Under the pieces are notes generated by a model that was given only the letters and a program-made list of their open reading frames with translations, was not told where the DNA came from and did not search any database. A stretch of 42,448 bases of DNA, taken from NCBI GenBank assembly GCA_946482045.1, contig CAMLPZ010000002.1:1-42448 (forward strand), written 5' to 3'. Position 1 is the first letter of the stretch; the number at the start of each line of letters is the position of its first letter. Source of the stretch: an uncultured Asticcacaulis sp. (GTDB lineage: Bacteria; Pseudomonadota; Alphaproteobacteria; Caulobacterales; Caulobacteraceae). This document shows, piece by piece, positions 9,458 through 18,179 of the stretch. The position numbers were made by a program, and so were the translations under genes.

Positions 9458-10387
9458 ATGAAATTTCTCATCACCGGCGGCGCGGGCTACATTGGGTCGG
9501 TCCTCACCCCAACCCTGCTGGAAAAAGGGCATGAAGTCACAGTCCTCGACAATTTTGAGCGCGGAACGACCGATTTGGCCGCGTGCTGCCAGTACACCAC
9601 TTTCCATCCGGCCCGCGGCGACGCCCGCGACGAACGTCTCCTTGACGATCTGGTCGCCAAGGCGGACGTGGTCATCCCTCTCGCGGCGTTGGTGGGTGCC
9701 CCCCTGTGCAAGCAGGACCCATATACCGCGCAAACTCTGAATCAGGATGCCGTGGAAAAGATTACAAAGCGGACATCGTCGTCGCAGATGCTGATCTATC
9801 CGACGACGAACTCCGGCTATGGAATCGGCAAGGCGGGGCAATTCTGCACGGAAGAAACGCCGCTGAACCCGATTTCGCTCTACGGCGTCACCAAGATGGC
9901 GGCCGAAAATGCCGTCCTGGAAAAGAACGGCATTTCCTTCCGGCTGGCCACCGTGTTCGGCATGTCGCCGCGTATGCGCATCGACCTTCTTGTCAATGAC
10001 TTCACGTGGCGCGCTGTCACAGACAGGGCTGTCGTCATCTTCGAAGGCCACTTCAAACGCAACTACATCCACGTGCGCGATGTGGTGAAGGGCTTCCTTC
10101 ACGGCGTTGAGAACTACGAGTCGATGCGTGGCCGTCCTTATAACCTGGGCCTGTCGACCGCTAACCTGTCCAAGTTGGAGCTGTGCGCCAAGATTCAGGA
10201 GCACGTGCCGAACTTTGTTTATCTGGAAGCGCCGATTGGGGAGGACCCGGACAAGCGCGACTACATCGTGTCGAACGAGCGCCTGGAGGGCACCGGCTGG
10301 ACTCCGGACTGGGACCTGGACCGCGGTATCCAGGAGCTCCTGCGCGGATACAAGACCCTGCGCAACTCGCGCTATTCCAACGTTTGA
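9458..10387 (+). CDS. NAD-dependent sugar-nucleotide epimerase/dehydratase
   Basis: Extended short-chain dehydrogenase acting on a nucleotide-activated sugar; the exact substrate is unknown. The 309-residue protein opens with MKFLITGGAGYIGSVL (glycine motif, NAD binding) and has a PLAALVGAP strand, the Ser/Thr-containing TTNSGYG region, the catalytic Tyr142/Lys146 pair (YGVTK) and a C-terminal substrate domain with HVRDVVKGF. It most resembles GalE-type nucleoside-diphosphate-sugar epimerases in general layout. It lies in the middle of the glycan locus before an acyltransferase. A 4-epimerase, or a 3,5-epimerase/reductase-like role on a GDP-sugar, are both possible. Confidence 0.8.
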   Translation: MKFLITGGAGYIGSVLTPTLLEKGHEVTVLDNFERGTTDLAACCQYTTFHPARGDARDERLLDDLVAKADVVIPLAALVGAPLCKQDPYTAQTLNQDAVEKITKRTSSSQMLIYPTTNSGYGIGKAGQFCTEETPLNPISLYGVTKMAAENAVLEKNGISFRLATVFGMSPRMRIDLLVNDFTWRAVTDRAVVIFEGHFKRNYIHVRDVVKGFLHGVENYESMRGRPYNLGLSTANLSKLELCAKIQEHVPNFVYLEAPIGEDPDKRDYIVSNERLEGTGWTPDWDLDRGIQELLRGYKTLRNSRYSNV

Positions 10388-10437
10388 CGCGCCGCCACGC
10401 GGCCATCAGCCAACACCAATAATCGGGGGCCAAAATT

Positions 10438-11046
10438 TTGCCTGAAGTGACTTCTGCTCCGGAGAATCCTTTTGACCCCGGCTATGTTTCCAGTGAGTAT
10501 CTGTCGACCCTCGGTTTCCGGGCTGTCGGCAGGAACGTAAAGATTGCCCGCAATTCAACCATTATCGGTATCGGAAACATATCAATCGGCGACAATGTAA
10601 GAATCGACGGGAACGTGACGATTGTTGCCCCGACGGGGCATCTCACCCTCGGGAGCTATATTCATATCGGCGGCGGCTGTCATATGAACTGCAGTGCTGG
10701 ACTGACCATGGAAGACTTCAGCTGCCTGTCGCAGGGCGTGCGGGTCTATACGGGCAGCGATGATTACAGCGGCCGCGCCATGACCAATTCTATGATTCCG
10801 TCCAAATACCTCAATACCCAGTCCGCGCCTGTCCATCTCGGCAAGCATGTCGTTATCGGCTCAGGCAGTGTCGTGTTGCCCGGCGTGACTGCCGAATTGG
10901 GCTCGGCGGTCGGTGCCTTGTCTCTGGTCAACAAATCTCTCGTCGCCTGGGGGATTTATGCCGGCGTGCCGGCGCGTCGGATAAAAGAGCGGTCCAAAGA
11001 TCTGCTTGAGCTGGAGCAGAAACTTCTGGCCGATGCACAACAATAA
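10438..11046 (+). CDS. Left-handed beta-helix (hexapeptide) acyltransferase
   Basis: Probable O- or N-acetyltransferase that decorates the glycan or a sugar precursor, using acetyl-CoA in the cytoplasm. The 202-residue product has irregular hexapeptide repeats (IIGIGNISIGDNVRIDGNV, ITLG- and VVIG-type turns) between about residues 30 and 165, and the usual YAGVPARRIKERS end of this family. The start is a TTG at 10438, with GGGGG at 10425-10429 about 8 bases upstream; no in-frame ATG precedes the conserved region. It sits between the epimerase and the EEP-fold gene. A perosamine-type N-acetyltransferase is one possibility since a DegT aminotransferase occurs downstream. Confidence 0.82.
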   Translation: MPEVTSAPENPFDPGYVSSEYLSTLGFRAVGRNVKIARNSTIIGIGNISIGDNVRIDGNVTIVAPTGHLTLGSYIHIGGGCHMNCSAGLTMEDFSCLSQGVRVYTGSDDYSGRAMTNSMIPSKYLNTQSAPVHLGKHVVIGSGSVVLPGVTAELGSAVGALSLVNKSLVAWGIYAGVPARRIKERSKDLLELEQKLLADAQQ

Positions 11047-11215
11047 TGACAGCAGCATTGTTCGGCAGGGTAAATATTGTCTTTGGCGAATACACGCTGA
11101 TTTTTACTCCTATAACTGACGACTGTTGCCGTGAATATTTGTCGTTTTTATTATTCTTGCGTCGCCAAATAGTTGCTGTTAATCAAGCAGTTCCCCGAAC
11201 GAATAGGAGATAGAG
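11047..11215 (+). promoter_or_regulatory. AT-rich intergenic region before the glycosyltransferase block
   Basis: This 169-bp gap is clearly richer in A+T than the genes on either side (for example 11095-11160), as expected of a promoter feeding the 11216-16840 block. No gene or strong hairpin is seen, and no promoter boxes can be assigned safely. Confidence 0.3.
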
Positions 11216-12160
11216 TTGGCCGGTCGCGCGGATATAATAACAGATTGCCTTCGTGAACTTTCAATCGAGCGACTCGGTCACGATCTTCCTTATCTGACGG
11301 CTCTTGCGTGGAACGTCCGCCATGTGCGTGGCAGTCTGCTAGGACAGGATGGCCCGCTTGAGAACGTCCTGCGCATCTATAACCCCAGGATCATCGTGCT
11401 TACCGAAGTGTCGCGCGGCGCGTTCGCGCGGGGCGAAATGGAGCCGTCGCCTAACCTGCCGTACCGGTTCGTCACCCTGTCCTCCGGCGGGGATCAGCGA
11501 ACGGTTATTGGCTATGACGTCCGGTACGCGCGGCTGAAGGGGCGCGTGGCGGCCGTGAATGGCGATTTCACGCGCGCGCCGCTGTATGCGCACTTTGCCC
11601 TTATCTATCCTGAACGTCCGGACCCGATCGACCTGCAGGTCGTGGCCGTGCATCTCAAAAGTAAGCGCGGGGATCACGAGGCGCAGCGGCTGATCGAGGT
11701 CGATGCGCTGGGAGACTGGATCAGCAAGGTTGCCGATGCCGTGGACGCCGACATGCTGGTCCTGGGCGACCTCAACAGCCCGGCCTTCGATGACGATCTG
11801 GAACGTTTCCGTGTGTTCGAACAGGAAGGGATGATGGCGTTTGAGCGCCTGAACCGCAACAATGAGATCGCGGCGATTTTGCGCCGGGTCCGTGTGCGTC
11901 CCACGCCGTCGAACATCAAGGGCGCGTGTTTCCTCGAGCTGAGTCTGGCGCTCCGCTCGTCCGTCGGGGCGACAGCGGAAATGTCGCGGAAGAAGGACGA
12001 ATTCGATCGCGCGGTTGCGGAGGTGCTGAAGAATGAACCCGAGGGCGCGTATGCCAGATGGCTTGAAAGCACGCCCTGTGTCGAACCGGATCTTATGCCG
12101 AATCTTTTCGCGTTCTACTTCCAGGAATTCGAACCCAACTTTTCCTTCAGGGCGGTCTGA
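11216..12160 (+). CDS. Endonuclease/exonuclease/phosphatase-fold protein in the glycan locus
   Basis: The first 190 residues match the endonuclease/exonuclease/phosphatase (EEP) fold: Asn33 in LAWNVRHV, metal-binding Glu64 in VLTEVSRG, His146 in VVAVHLKSK, and Asp185/Asn187 in VLGDLNSP. The C-terminal 120 residues lack the SDH motif that normally supplies the final catalytic histidine, so activity may be altered or lost. The TTG start at 11216 is supported by AGGAGA 5 bases upstream (11205-11210). Its stop overlaps the next start (TGATG), so it is coupled to a glycosyltransferase. EEP proteins cleave phosphodiesters or phosphomonoesters; here a polysaccharide-related phosphate substrate is an inference only. 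The true role is unknown. Confidence 0.72.
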   Translation: MAGRADIITDCLRELSIERLGHDLPYLTALAWNVRHVRGSLLGQDGPLENVLRIYNPRIIVLTEVSRGAFARGEMEPSPNLPYRFVTLSSGGDQRTVIGYDVRYARLKGRVAAVNGDFTRAPLYAHFALIYPERPDPIDLQVVAVHLKSKRGDHEAQRLIEVDALGDWISKVADAVDADMLVLGDLNSPAFDDDLERFRVFEQEGMMAFERLNRNNEIAAILRRVRVRPTPSNIKGACFLELSLALRSSVGATAEMSRKKDEFDRAVAEVLKNEPEGAYARWLESTPCVEPDLMPNLFAFYFQEFEPNFSFRAV

Positions 12161-13386
12161 TGTTTGAAGCGTTTTCCAAACCACTGAAGACCAAGATCGA
12201 ACGTATCGCACTCATTTCGGATGTCGCGCTGGGTTTCGGCTCGCCTGATATTTCCGCCATGATTGACGGACTTTGTGAGCACTTTGGCGCAGAAGGCCTT
12301 CTGCTTCAGCCTGACGAAGTGACGAAGCCTTTCATCGACCTGGAGTTTCAGTCGAACGTGCGGTCGGTGCGGATTCTGTCCAACCTGCCATCGTGGCTCA
12401 ATTCCTGGCGCTGGCACTTCTTTCGCGAAGCCGGCCGTGAACTCAACCGGTTTAAGCCTGACATCGTGATAGCTGTCGGGCCAACGGGTTACGGCGCCTC
12501 GCTGGCCTTGAAGCACAAGCCGAGCCTTGTGCTTTACTACATGCTGGAAATGGTTTCGGAAAATCCGGTCTATAAAGAGCTCCACATGCGCGGCAAGGGG
12601 CATATCGACTGTTTCCTGGTTCCTGAAGTCGAGCGCTTCGGCATCGATTTTTCCGCTGTGGCGTGGAAGAAGGACGTGCCGTTCGAACGCATGGCGCTAT
12701 CGGCGTCCATCGACTATCCGCGTCCGATGATTTCGAAGCCGGCCGATCAGCGCAACGGCAAATTCATCTATTTTGGGTCGCTGCACCGCAAGGACACCTT
12801 GCTCGACGGCATGCTGACGTCGGAACTCGACGACGTGGAAATTGATTTCGCCGGGCGTCCGCTAGGATCGGAAGCCGACCGGGCGAAGATCGCGCCGCGC
12901 ATCGCCTCAACTCCGGGGAAATCCTATCTCGGCCAACTGGTGCCCGGAGCGCTGATGAACGCCCTTCCGAACTACAATTTTTCCCTAGTCACCTGGCGCC
13001 CGGAAGGGTCTGTGGCGCGCTGGCACCTGCCCGCCACCAAGCTTTACCATTCGATTCTGGCGGGCGTGCCCGTCATCGCCGTGCCCAATCCGTTGAACTG
13101 CTTCTTCATAAACAAGTACGGCATAGGCCTGCTACTTGAAGACGCGACCAACAAGTCGATTATATCGGGGCTTAAGGCCGCAAACGCGATGATCGGCACG
13201 CACGAGTATCACGCCATGGTCGAACGGTGCAAAAATCTCGCCGAAGGCGACTTTGCCTGGAGCCGGCAGATTCGGAAGATCGCCAATCTCATTCAGACAA
13301 CACTTAACATCAAGGCCGAGAAGATCGCACAGCGCCGTTTCGGAGCAAAGCCATCTAAGACGACGGACTTGGAGGCGGCTCAATGA
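12160..13386 (+). CDS. Putative GT-B-type glycosyltransferase
   Basis: Probably transfers a sugar from a nucleotide donor to the growing glycan at the inner face of the membrane. The 408-residue protein shows a two-domain layout: an N-terminal domain with IERIALISDVALGFGS, a linker, then a second Rossmann-like domain beginning near residue 200 with GKFIYFGSLHRKD and containing HSILAGVPVIAVPNPLN near residue 296, the usual donor-binding part of GT-B enzymes. It is coupled to the genes on both sides (1-base and 4-base overlaps), so the three are made together. No sugar specificity can be read. It could instead be a glycosyltransferase-like accessory protein. Confidence 0.7.
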   Translation: MFEAFSKPLKTKIERIALISDVALGFGSPDISAMIDGLCEHFGAEGLLLQPDEVTKPFIDLEFQSNVRSVRILSNLPSWLNSWRWHFFREAGRELNRFKPDIVIAVGPTGYGASLALKHKPSLVLYYMLEMVSENPVYKELHMRGKGHIDCFLVPEVERFGIDFSAVAWKKDVPFERMALSASIDYPRPMISKPADQRNGKFIYFGSLHRKDTLLDGMLTSELDDVEIDFAGRPLGSEADRAKIAPRIASTPGKSYLGQLVPGALMNALPNYNFSLVTWRPEGSVARWHLPATKLYHSILAGVPVIAVPNPLNCFFINKYGIGLLLEDATNKSIISGLKAANAMIGTHEYHAMVERCKNLAEGDFAWSRQIRKIANLIQTTLNIKAEKIAQRRFGAKPSKTTDLEAAQ

Positions 13387-15626
13387 CAAAACGCGTGATT
13401 ATCGTCGACAAGAACATTGTCAACTGGGGCGGTCATTTCCTGCAGTACGCCATGGACATCGCGGCGATGTACAAGCGCGAGGGCGCAACCGTCGAGTTGG
13501 TGGTCAACAAGTATTTCGGCCGCGGGGTGTTCAAGCTGAGGCCGGCGGAAGCGGAGTCTATCGAAGAGCTCGGCAAGGTGCATCGCGTCCTGCAGCGCTT
13601 CGTCTTCCACAAGAAGCTGCATCCTTATGAAAAGCTTCCGAAGCCGCCAAAGGGGCTGAGCGTCGCCTTCAAGAACTGGTTGCAAAAGCCGGGGACGAAA
13701 CGGGGCATCATGCACTACGCAATCGCGGAGTTCCGGGCCGGCCACATCAAGTCACTGAGGGAGCTAACCTTCTTCGTGGCCAACCATATGAATGTCTTTG
13801 ACATCCTGCTGGCCGCGCTGACCTCGCCCGTCTGGCTGATCATGTTGGCCATAGACAGGCGCCTCAAGCCGAAAGTAGAGGAGCCGGAAGAAAAGCAGCA
13901 GACCCGTCTGGGCCTGTGGGCAGGGCTTATCACAGCCCGCGCGACCAGCGCGCCGGTCACCAAATCCGGCTTTTCGTCGAAGGTCACGACGGCGGAACGG
14001 CTGATCAATGAAGGCGCAGTGTTTCGCCGGAATGTCGGACGTTATCGCGCCGCCATGCGTAAGCTGCGTCCGGGCAAGGACGATGTGCTGGTGTTCCAGA
14101 CCGCCGACCTGGATGAGATGCGTATTTTGGAAGCTCTGGTCAAAACCGACCCGTCGCTAGCGGAAGCGAGCTACAAGGTTATTATCCGCCCGCCGATCTG
14201 GCATCGAGAGGGCAATCTCGTTGAAGCACCGGAAGCCACCAAGCAGATATCGCGGTCTCTGGTTGCTCTGAGCGGTCTTATCCGCAACTTCAACTACTAC
14301 GTCGAAACCGAAGAGATCGCGGACCAGTTTCGTGAGGTCGGCCTGGGCCGCGTGCGCGTTATTCCGATTCTCTATGGTGAACATTCCGGTGCCGAGCTGG
14401 ACGCGGCCCTGAATGCGCCGCCCCAGCCGTTCGTACCAGGGTCAAGGCCGCTTGTCGCCCTGCGCTCGGGGCGCGCTCACCGCGAAAAAGGTTATCTTCT
14501 GCTGCCGGACCTGCTGAAAGCGGCTCAGATCGAACGGGCGCACGGCGGGCCGGAAATCCACTTCAACGTCCACGCCTTCATGACCCGTTATGAGCGGCGT
14601 TCGGATGAAATCATCGGAACGACCAACCGGATGAAATGGTTTCGCGATGGCGACGTCAAATTCGCCAACAAGGAGATGTCGAACGAACAGTACATGGCGG
14701 ACCTCGTCGGCTGCGACATTGTCCTGGCCATCAACCGGCACATCTTCTACAGCCACGGCGCCAGCGGAACCACCATCGAGGCGCTGCGCGCCGGCAAGCC
14801 TTTCGTGGTGTATGGCGAAAACTGGGGTGGTCGTATATTGCGCAACCAAAATGTCTTTATCCAGTATCTGAAGGACTTTGCAGACAAGACCGCGGTGGCG
14901 CGCCTGCCGCTGAACTCGATAACCTCGACGTCGCTGTCTCTGACATCGCACGATCCGAGCCTCTGGGCAGGATGGGAGCCATTCCGCAATACGGAATGGT
15001 CGCAGTTGTCGTTCGACGTGGCGCGTCGCGTCCTGTTCCCGGTCAAGGAAGACGTCACGCACGTTATTGTCCATGTAAAGAACGGCGGCCTGCGCATGCC
15101 CGGTGACCTGCTGAAGGTCGGGCTGCGCGCCTTCCGCGACAGCAAAAGCCTGCGGGCGGCCCAGGCGCAGGCGCCTCAGTACGCCTATATCGACCCGACG
15201 ACCTCGCAGCACAGCTGGCGTTACTTTGGCGGGCTGCCGTTGGAAACCGCCAACATCTGGAAGTTGCCGTCCGGAACGCTTCAACTCGACATATCCGTCG
15301 TCCTGCTCGACCGCAGGTGTGATATCGGCAATGTCGAGGTGGAAATCATCCTCTGCAGCGAGCCAACCGGAACGTTGCCGATTTCGGCGGGCGGCGTCAT
15401 GGTGGATACCTCCTACGAAGTCGCCGAAGGCGTGTTCGAGGTTGGCAAGCACATGGACCATTATGCCGCCACGGCTCGGACGGCCGGAAAGGTTATGGCC
15501 AAGATCCACAATGCCGAGGCCTACTGGCTGGCCTTCACCAATCAGCAGCTTCTTGGCGATATGAACGAGGTCCAGGCGCGTGTCGAAGCGGAAGACGCGC
15601 TAGCCAAGACCCTGGTCATGAACTAA
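13383..15626 (+). CDS. Large putative glycosyltransferase with extra C-terminal domain
   Basis: The 747-residue protein begins with MTKRVIIVDKNIVNWGGHFLQ, a glycine-rich first strand and helix like an acceptor-binding GT-B domain. The second half contains LVALRSGRAHREKGYLLLP near residue 357 and SGTTIEALRAGKPFVVYG near residue 459, which look like the donor-binding GT-B domain with its conserved Glu. A long insertion (about residues 130-230) separates the conserved parts. From about residue 600 there is an additional beta-rich segment (SWRYFGGLPLE, LQLDISVVLLDRR) that might be a carbohydrate-binding or partner-binding domain. It overlaps the preceding gene by 4 bases. I do not recognise a named family. 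Confidence 0.65.
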   Translation: MTKRVIIVDKNIVNWGGHFLQYAMDIAAMYKREGATVELVVNKYFGRGVFKLRPAEAESIEELGKVHRVLQRFVFHKKLHPYEKLPKPPKGLSVAFKNWLQKPGTKRGIMHYAIAEFRAGHIKSLRELTFFVANHMNVFDILLAALTSPVWLIMLAIDRRLKPKVEEPEEKQQTRLGLWAGLITARATSAPVTKSGFSSKVTTAERLINEGAVFRRNVGRYRAAMRKLRPGKDDVLVFQTADLDEMRILEALVKTDPSLAEASYKVIIRPPIWHREGNLVEAPEATKQISRSLVALSGLIRNFNYYVETEEIADQFREVGLGRVRVIPILYGEHSGAELDAALNAPPQPFVPGSRPLVALRSGRAHREKGYLLLPDLLKAAQIERAHGGPEIHFNVHAFMTRYERRSDEIIGTTNRMKWFRDGDVKFANKEMSNEQYMADLVGCDIVLAINRHIFYSHGASGTTIEALRAGKPFVVYGENWGGRILRNQNVFIQYLKDFADKTAVARLPLNSITSTSLSLTSHDPSLWAGWEPFRNTEWSQLSFDVARRVLFPVKEDVTHVIVHVKNGGLRMPGDLLKVGLRAFRDSKSLRAAQAQAPQYAYIDPTTSQHSWRYFGGLPLETANIWKLPSGTLQLDISVVLLDRRCDIGNVEVEIILCSEPTGTLPISAGGVMVDTSYEVAEGVFEVGKHMDHYAATARTAGKVMAKIHNAEAYWLAFTNQQLLGDMNEVQARVEAEDALAKTLVMN

Positions 15627-15685
15627 AATGGTCCCAGTGGCAGCAATCCCTGGCCAAGCTCGTAACCCGTCGAGACGTACACCCG

Positions 15686-16840
15686 ATGCATGAGGAAACG
15701 GATAACCCTGACGCGCTCAAAGACCAGTTCGTCAGGTTCAGTTCCAAGATTGCCAGCACGAGTGAGCCACTGAGGATGTACCCGGCGGAAGTCAACCCGG
15801 TCGCATTGCACCGGCGCGATGTCGGCCTGGCGTCCATCTGGTCCTCTTTGCTTGAGACACTGGGCATGTCCGGCAGGCACAGGTTCCCCAACCTGTGCCT
15901 GACACTGGCAAACGTCTGGCCCTACGGACTGACCACTGCGTCCGTGGATCCGGCAACGGGCTACTTTACCTGGGGAAGCGATCCGGCCGGAGACCTGCCG
16001 CCGCTGAATGGCACGGATGGGATTGTCAATTTTGAAGACGAGCTGTGGTCGGTATCACATATCTGGGGAGAGTCGAGCTATCTGACCGTGTGCGACCGCG
16101 ACCTGAAGGGCCGGCTGCGGCACCGGTTGCCGGACACGATTGGCGACGCGCACGATCTGCGCCGTTATCGCGACGGATGGGCTATCGCCGATACCGCTCA
16201 CGACAGGGTGGTCTATTACAACATGACCGACGGCTCGGAGAGCACGATCTGGGCCGCCAGCACCGATAATGCCGATACCCAGCACGTCAATAGCCTGGCA
16301 GTCCTCGGCGAGCGTCTGTTCGCCACAGTCATCGGGCCCAAGGTCGACAATTCCTGGCGCGAGGCTGCATCAGGCTACATTGTCGACTGTGCAACGGGAG
16401 AGCAGATTGTCACCGGCTTGTGTCAGCCGCATTCCCTGATTGAGGCGGATGGCGCCCTGTGGTGGTGCGAATCGGCCAGTTCGACGCTTTGGCGCTGGCA
16501 TCCCGAGGAGGGGCAGGTCAGGATCGCGGAACTGAAAGGTTATATTCGCGGTCTGGCGATTACGCCGTCCGGCATCTATGTCTGCGCGAACGCCCGCAGA
16601 AACAAGTCCCGTCATCTCGGGACGAACATACCTATAAAGGATCAGGGCATTCATGTCGACGAAAGCGCCCTGTTCGTAATAGATCGTCATACGGGCAAGG
16701 TCATGGTGCGGTCTCTGATGCACATATCAGCGGAAATATTCGCCGTCGTGGTGATTGACGGACAGGCAGAATCGCCAACTTTGAGCCAGACCTTTTCTGC
16801 GCTCAGGACAAGATTCGATCTTGCTGCAAAAATTTCGTAA
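15686..16840 (+). CDS. Probable beta-propeller protein (TIGR03032/DUF4915-like)
   Basis: Function unknown. The 384-residue protein has repeated short beta blades with Trp/Gly-rich turns: PATGYFTWGS, DELWSVSHIWG, HDLRRYRDGWAIADTAHDR, QPHSLIEADGALWWCESASS and IRGLAITPSGIYVCANARRN. The pattern of a His followed by a tryptophan strand resembles the TIGR03032/DUF4915 proteins often found beside polysaccharide or glycosyltransferase genes; that match is from memory and is not proven. No signal peptide is visible, so it is probably cytoplasmic. The ATG at 15686 lacks a clear ribosome site, so the start is uncertain. It may bind or gauge a glycan or protein partner. Confidence 0.6.
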   Translation: MHEETDNPDALKDQFVRFSSKIASTSEPLRMYPAEVNPVALHRRDVGLASIWSSLLETLGMSGRHRFPNLCLTLANVWPYGLTTASVDPATGYFTWGSDPAGDLPPLNGTDGIVNFEDELWSVSHIWGESSYLTVCDRDLKGRLRHRLPDTIGDAHDLRRYRDGWAIADTAHDRVVYYNMTDGSESTIWAASTDNADTQHVNSLAVLGERLFATVIGPKVDNSWREAASGYIVDCATGEQIVTGLCQPHSLIEADGALWWCESASSTLWRWHPEEGQVRIAELKGYIRGLAITPSGIYVCANARRNKSRHLGTNIPIKDQGIHVDESALFVIDRHTGKVMVRSLMHISAEIFAVVVIDGQAESPTLSQTFSALRTRFDLAAKIS

Positions 16841-16876
16841 TTCTGTGTATTCCCCGGTTAAAGGTCCTGGCGGTCT

Positions 16877-18112
16877 ATGGTTCACTATTCAAAGCAACTG
16901 GTTGTGCTCGTCGGCGGACGCGGAACGCGTCTGGGTGACGCGGCAAAAAACACGCCGAAGCCGCTCATGCAAGTGAGCGAAGGCAAGGTTTTTCTAGACT
17001 ACTTCCTGGAGTCTGCCGCGCGGCAGGGATTTTCAGAAATTCTCATGCTGGCAGGTCATCTGGGGGAGCAGGTGCGGGAGCGTTACGACCATACGACGCT
17101 CCATGGCGCGCATATCAACGTGCTGATCGAGCCGGAGCCCAAGGGAACTGGAGGCGCCTTCGTCTTTGCCCGGCATCGACTGGCCTCGACCTTTGTCGCC
17201 GCCAATGGTGACACCCTGTTCGACTCCAACCTGCGGGCGCTGGACAGCGATCTACACCGTCAGCCGGATCTCATGGGCGTCATCGCCCTGCGCCAGGTCG
17301 AGAATGCCGGGCGATATGGCTCGGTCGATCTCGACCCCAGCCAGCGGATCGTCGGATTCCGGGAAAAAAGCACGGCCTCGGATGGAGTCTCGGGACTGAT
17401 CAGTGCGGGGATATACGCTCTTCGCCGCGAAGCCATTGACAGACTGACGACGTTTCCCTCCTCAATAGAGACCGATCTATTCCCGCAACTGGCGGAAAAG
17501 GGGCTGTTGGCCGGGCGCGAATCGAACGGCTATTTTCTCGATATCGGCCTGCCTGAAACTCTAGCGATCGCCAGGCATGACCTGCCGCGCCGCCGGCGCC
17601 CGGCCGTCTTCCTCGATCGCGACGGCGTGCTGAATTTCGACCGGAACTACGTCCACCGGCATGATCAGTGGGAATGGGTCGACGGGGCAATTGACACTAT
17701 CCGTTATTTCAATGACCGGAATTTCGCCGTGGTGGTGGTCACTAATCAGGCGGGTGTGGGGCATGGGTACTACCGGGAAAGTGCCATCTGGACGCTGCAT
17801 GAAACCATTCAGTCGGAACTCCATGCTGCCGGGGCGTTCGTGGACGCCTTTTATTACTGCCCGTTCCACGAAAAGGCTGTCGTCCCGAGCTATCAGGTCA
17901 GAGATCACCCGGACCGCAAGCCGAACGCCGGCATGCTGCTGAAAGCCTCGCGGCAGTTGAATCTTGATCTGACAGCTTCTCTGCTGATCGGCGATCGTGA
18001 CACGGACGTCGCCGCGGCGCAGGCGGCTGGCGTCAAGGGTTACATCTTCCCGGGCGGCGATCTGCGCAGGTTCGTGGATACGCTCGAAGCCGAAGCGGCG
18101 CTGTCGGCCTGA
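16877..18112 (+). CDS. Fused sugar-1-phosphate nucleotidyltransferase and heptose bisphosphate phosphatase (HddC-GmhB type)
   Basis: Two enzymes in one 411-residue chain. Residues 1-232 are a nucleotidyltransferase with LVVLVGGRGTRLGDAAKNTP and a Lys-Pro-Leu signature, like heptose-1-phosphate guanylyltransferase HddC. From residue 238 a HAD phosphatase follows: FLDRDGVLN (nucleophile Asp), VVVTNQAG, a CPFH metal-loop part, RKPNAGML (Lys) and LLIGDRDTDVAAA. That matches GmhB, which removes the 7-phosphate from D-glycero-D-manno-heptose 1,7-bisphosphate. With the kinase at 23594 it would make GDP-heptose. In the GmhB loop the second cysteine pair is replaced by DHPDRKP, a variant I recall in some homologues. 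A mannose-type nucleotide product is an alternative. Confidence 0.82.
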   Translation: MVHYSKQLVVLVGGRGTRLGDAAKNTPKPLMQVSEGKVFLDYFLESAARQGFSEILMLAGHLGEQVRERYDHTTLHGAHINVLIEPEPKGTGGAFVFARHRLASTFVAANGDTLFDSNLRALDSDLHRQPDLMGVIALRQVENAGRYGSVDLDPSQRIVGFREKSTASDGVSGLISAGIYALRREAIDRLTTFPSSIETDLFPQLAEKGLLAGRESNGYFLDIGLPETLAIARHDLPRRRRPAVFLDRDGVLNFDRNYVHRHDQWEWVDGAIDTIRYFNDRNFAVVVVTNQAGVGHGYYRESAIWTLHETIQSELHAAGAFVDAFYYCPFHEKAVVPSYQVRDHPDRKPNAGMLLKASRQLNLDLTASLLIGDRDTDVAAAQAAGVKGYIFPGGDLRRFVDTLEAEAALSA

Positions 18113-18179
18113 TGGCACATTGTGGTGGATTGCGAGCGCTCCATGGCCGGTGTGTGGCTGTGTCGGGTGTGAGGGCCAC

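Noticed and set aside
17997..18179. Longer N-terminus for the 384-residue glycosyltransferase
   Set aside because: It is Arg/Ser-rich, overlaps the preceding gene in another frame and lacks a good start site; the ATG at 18180 fits better.
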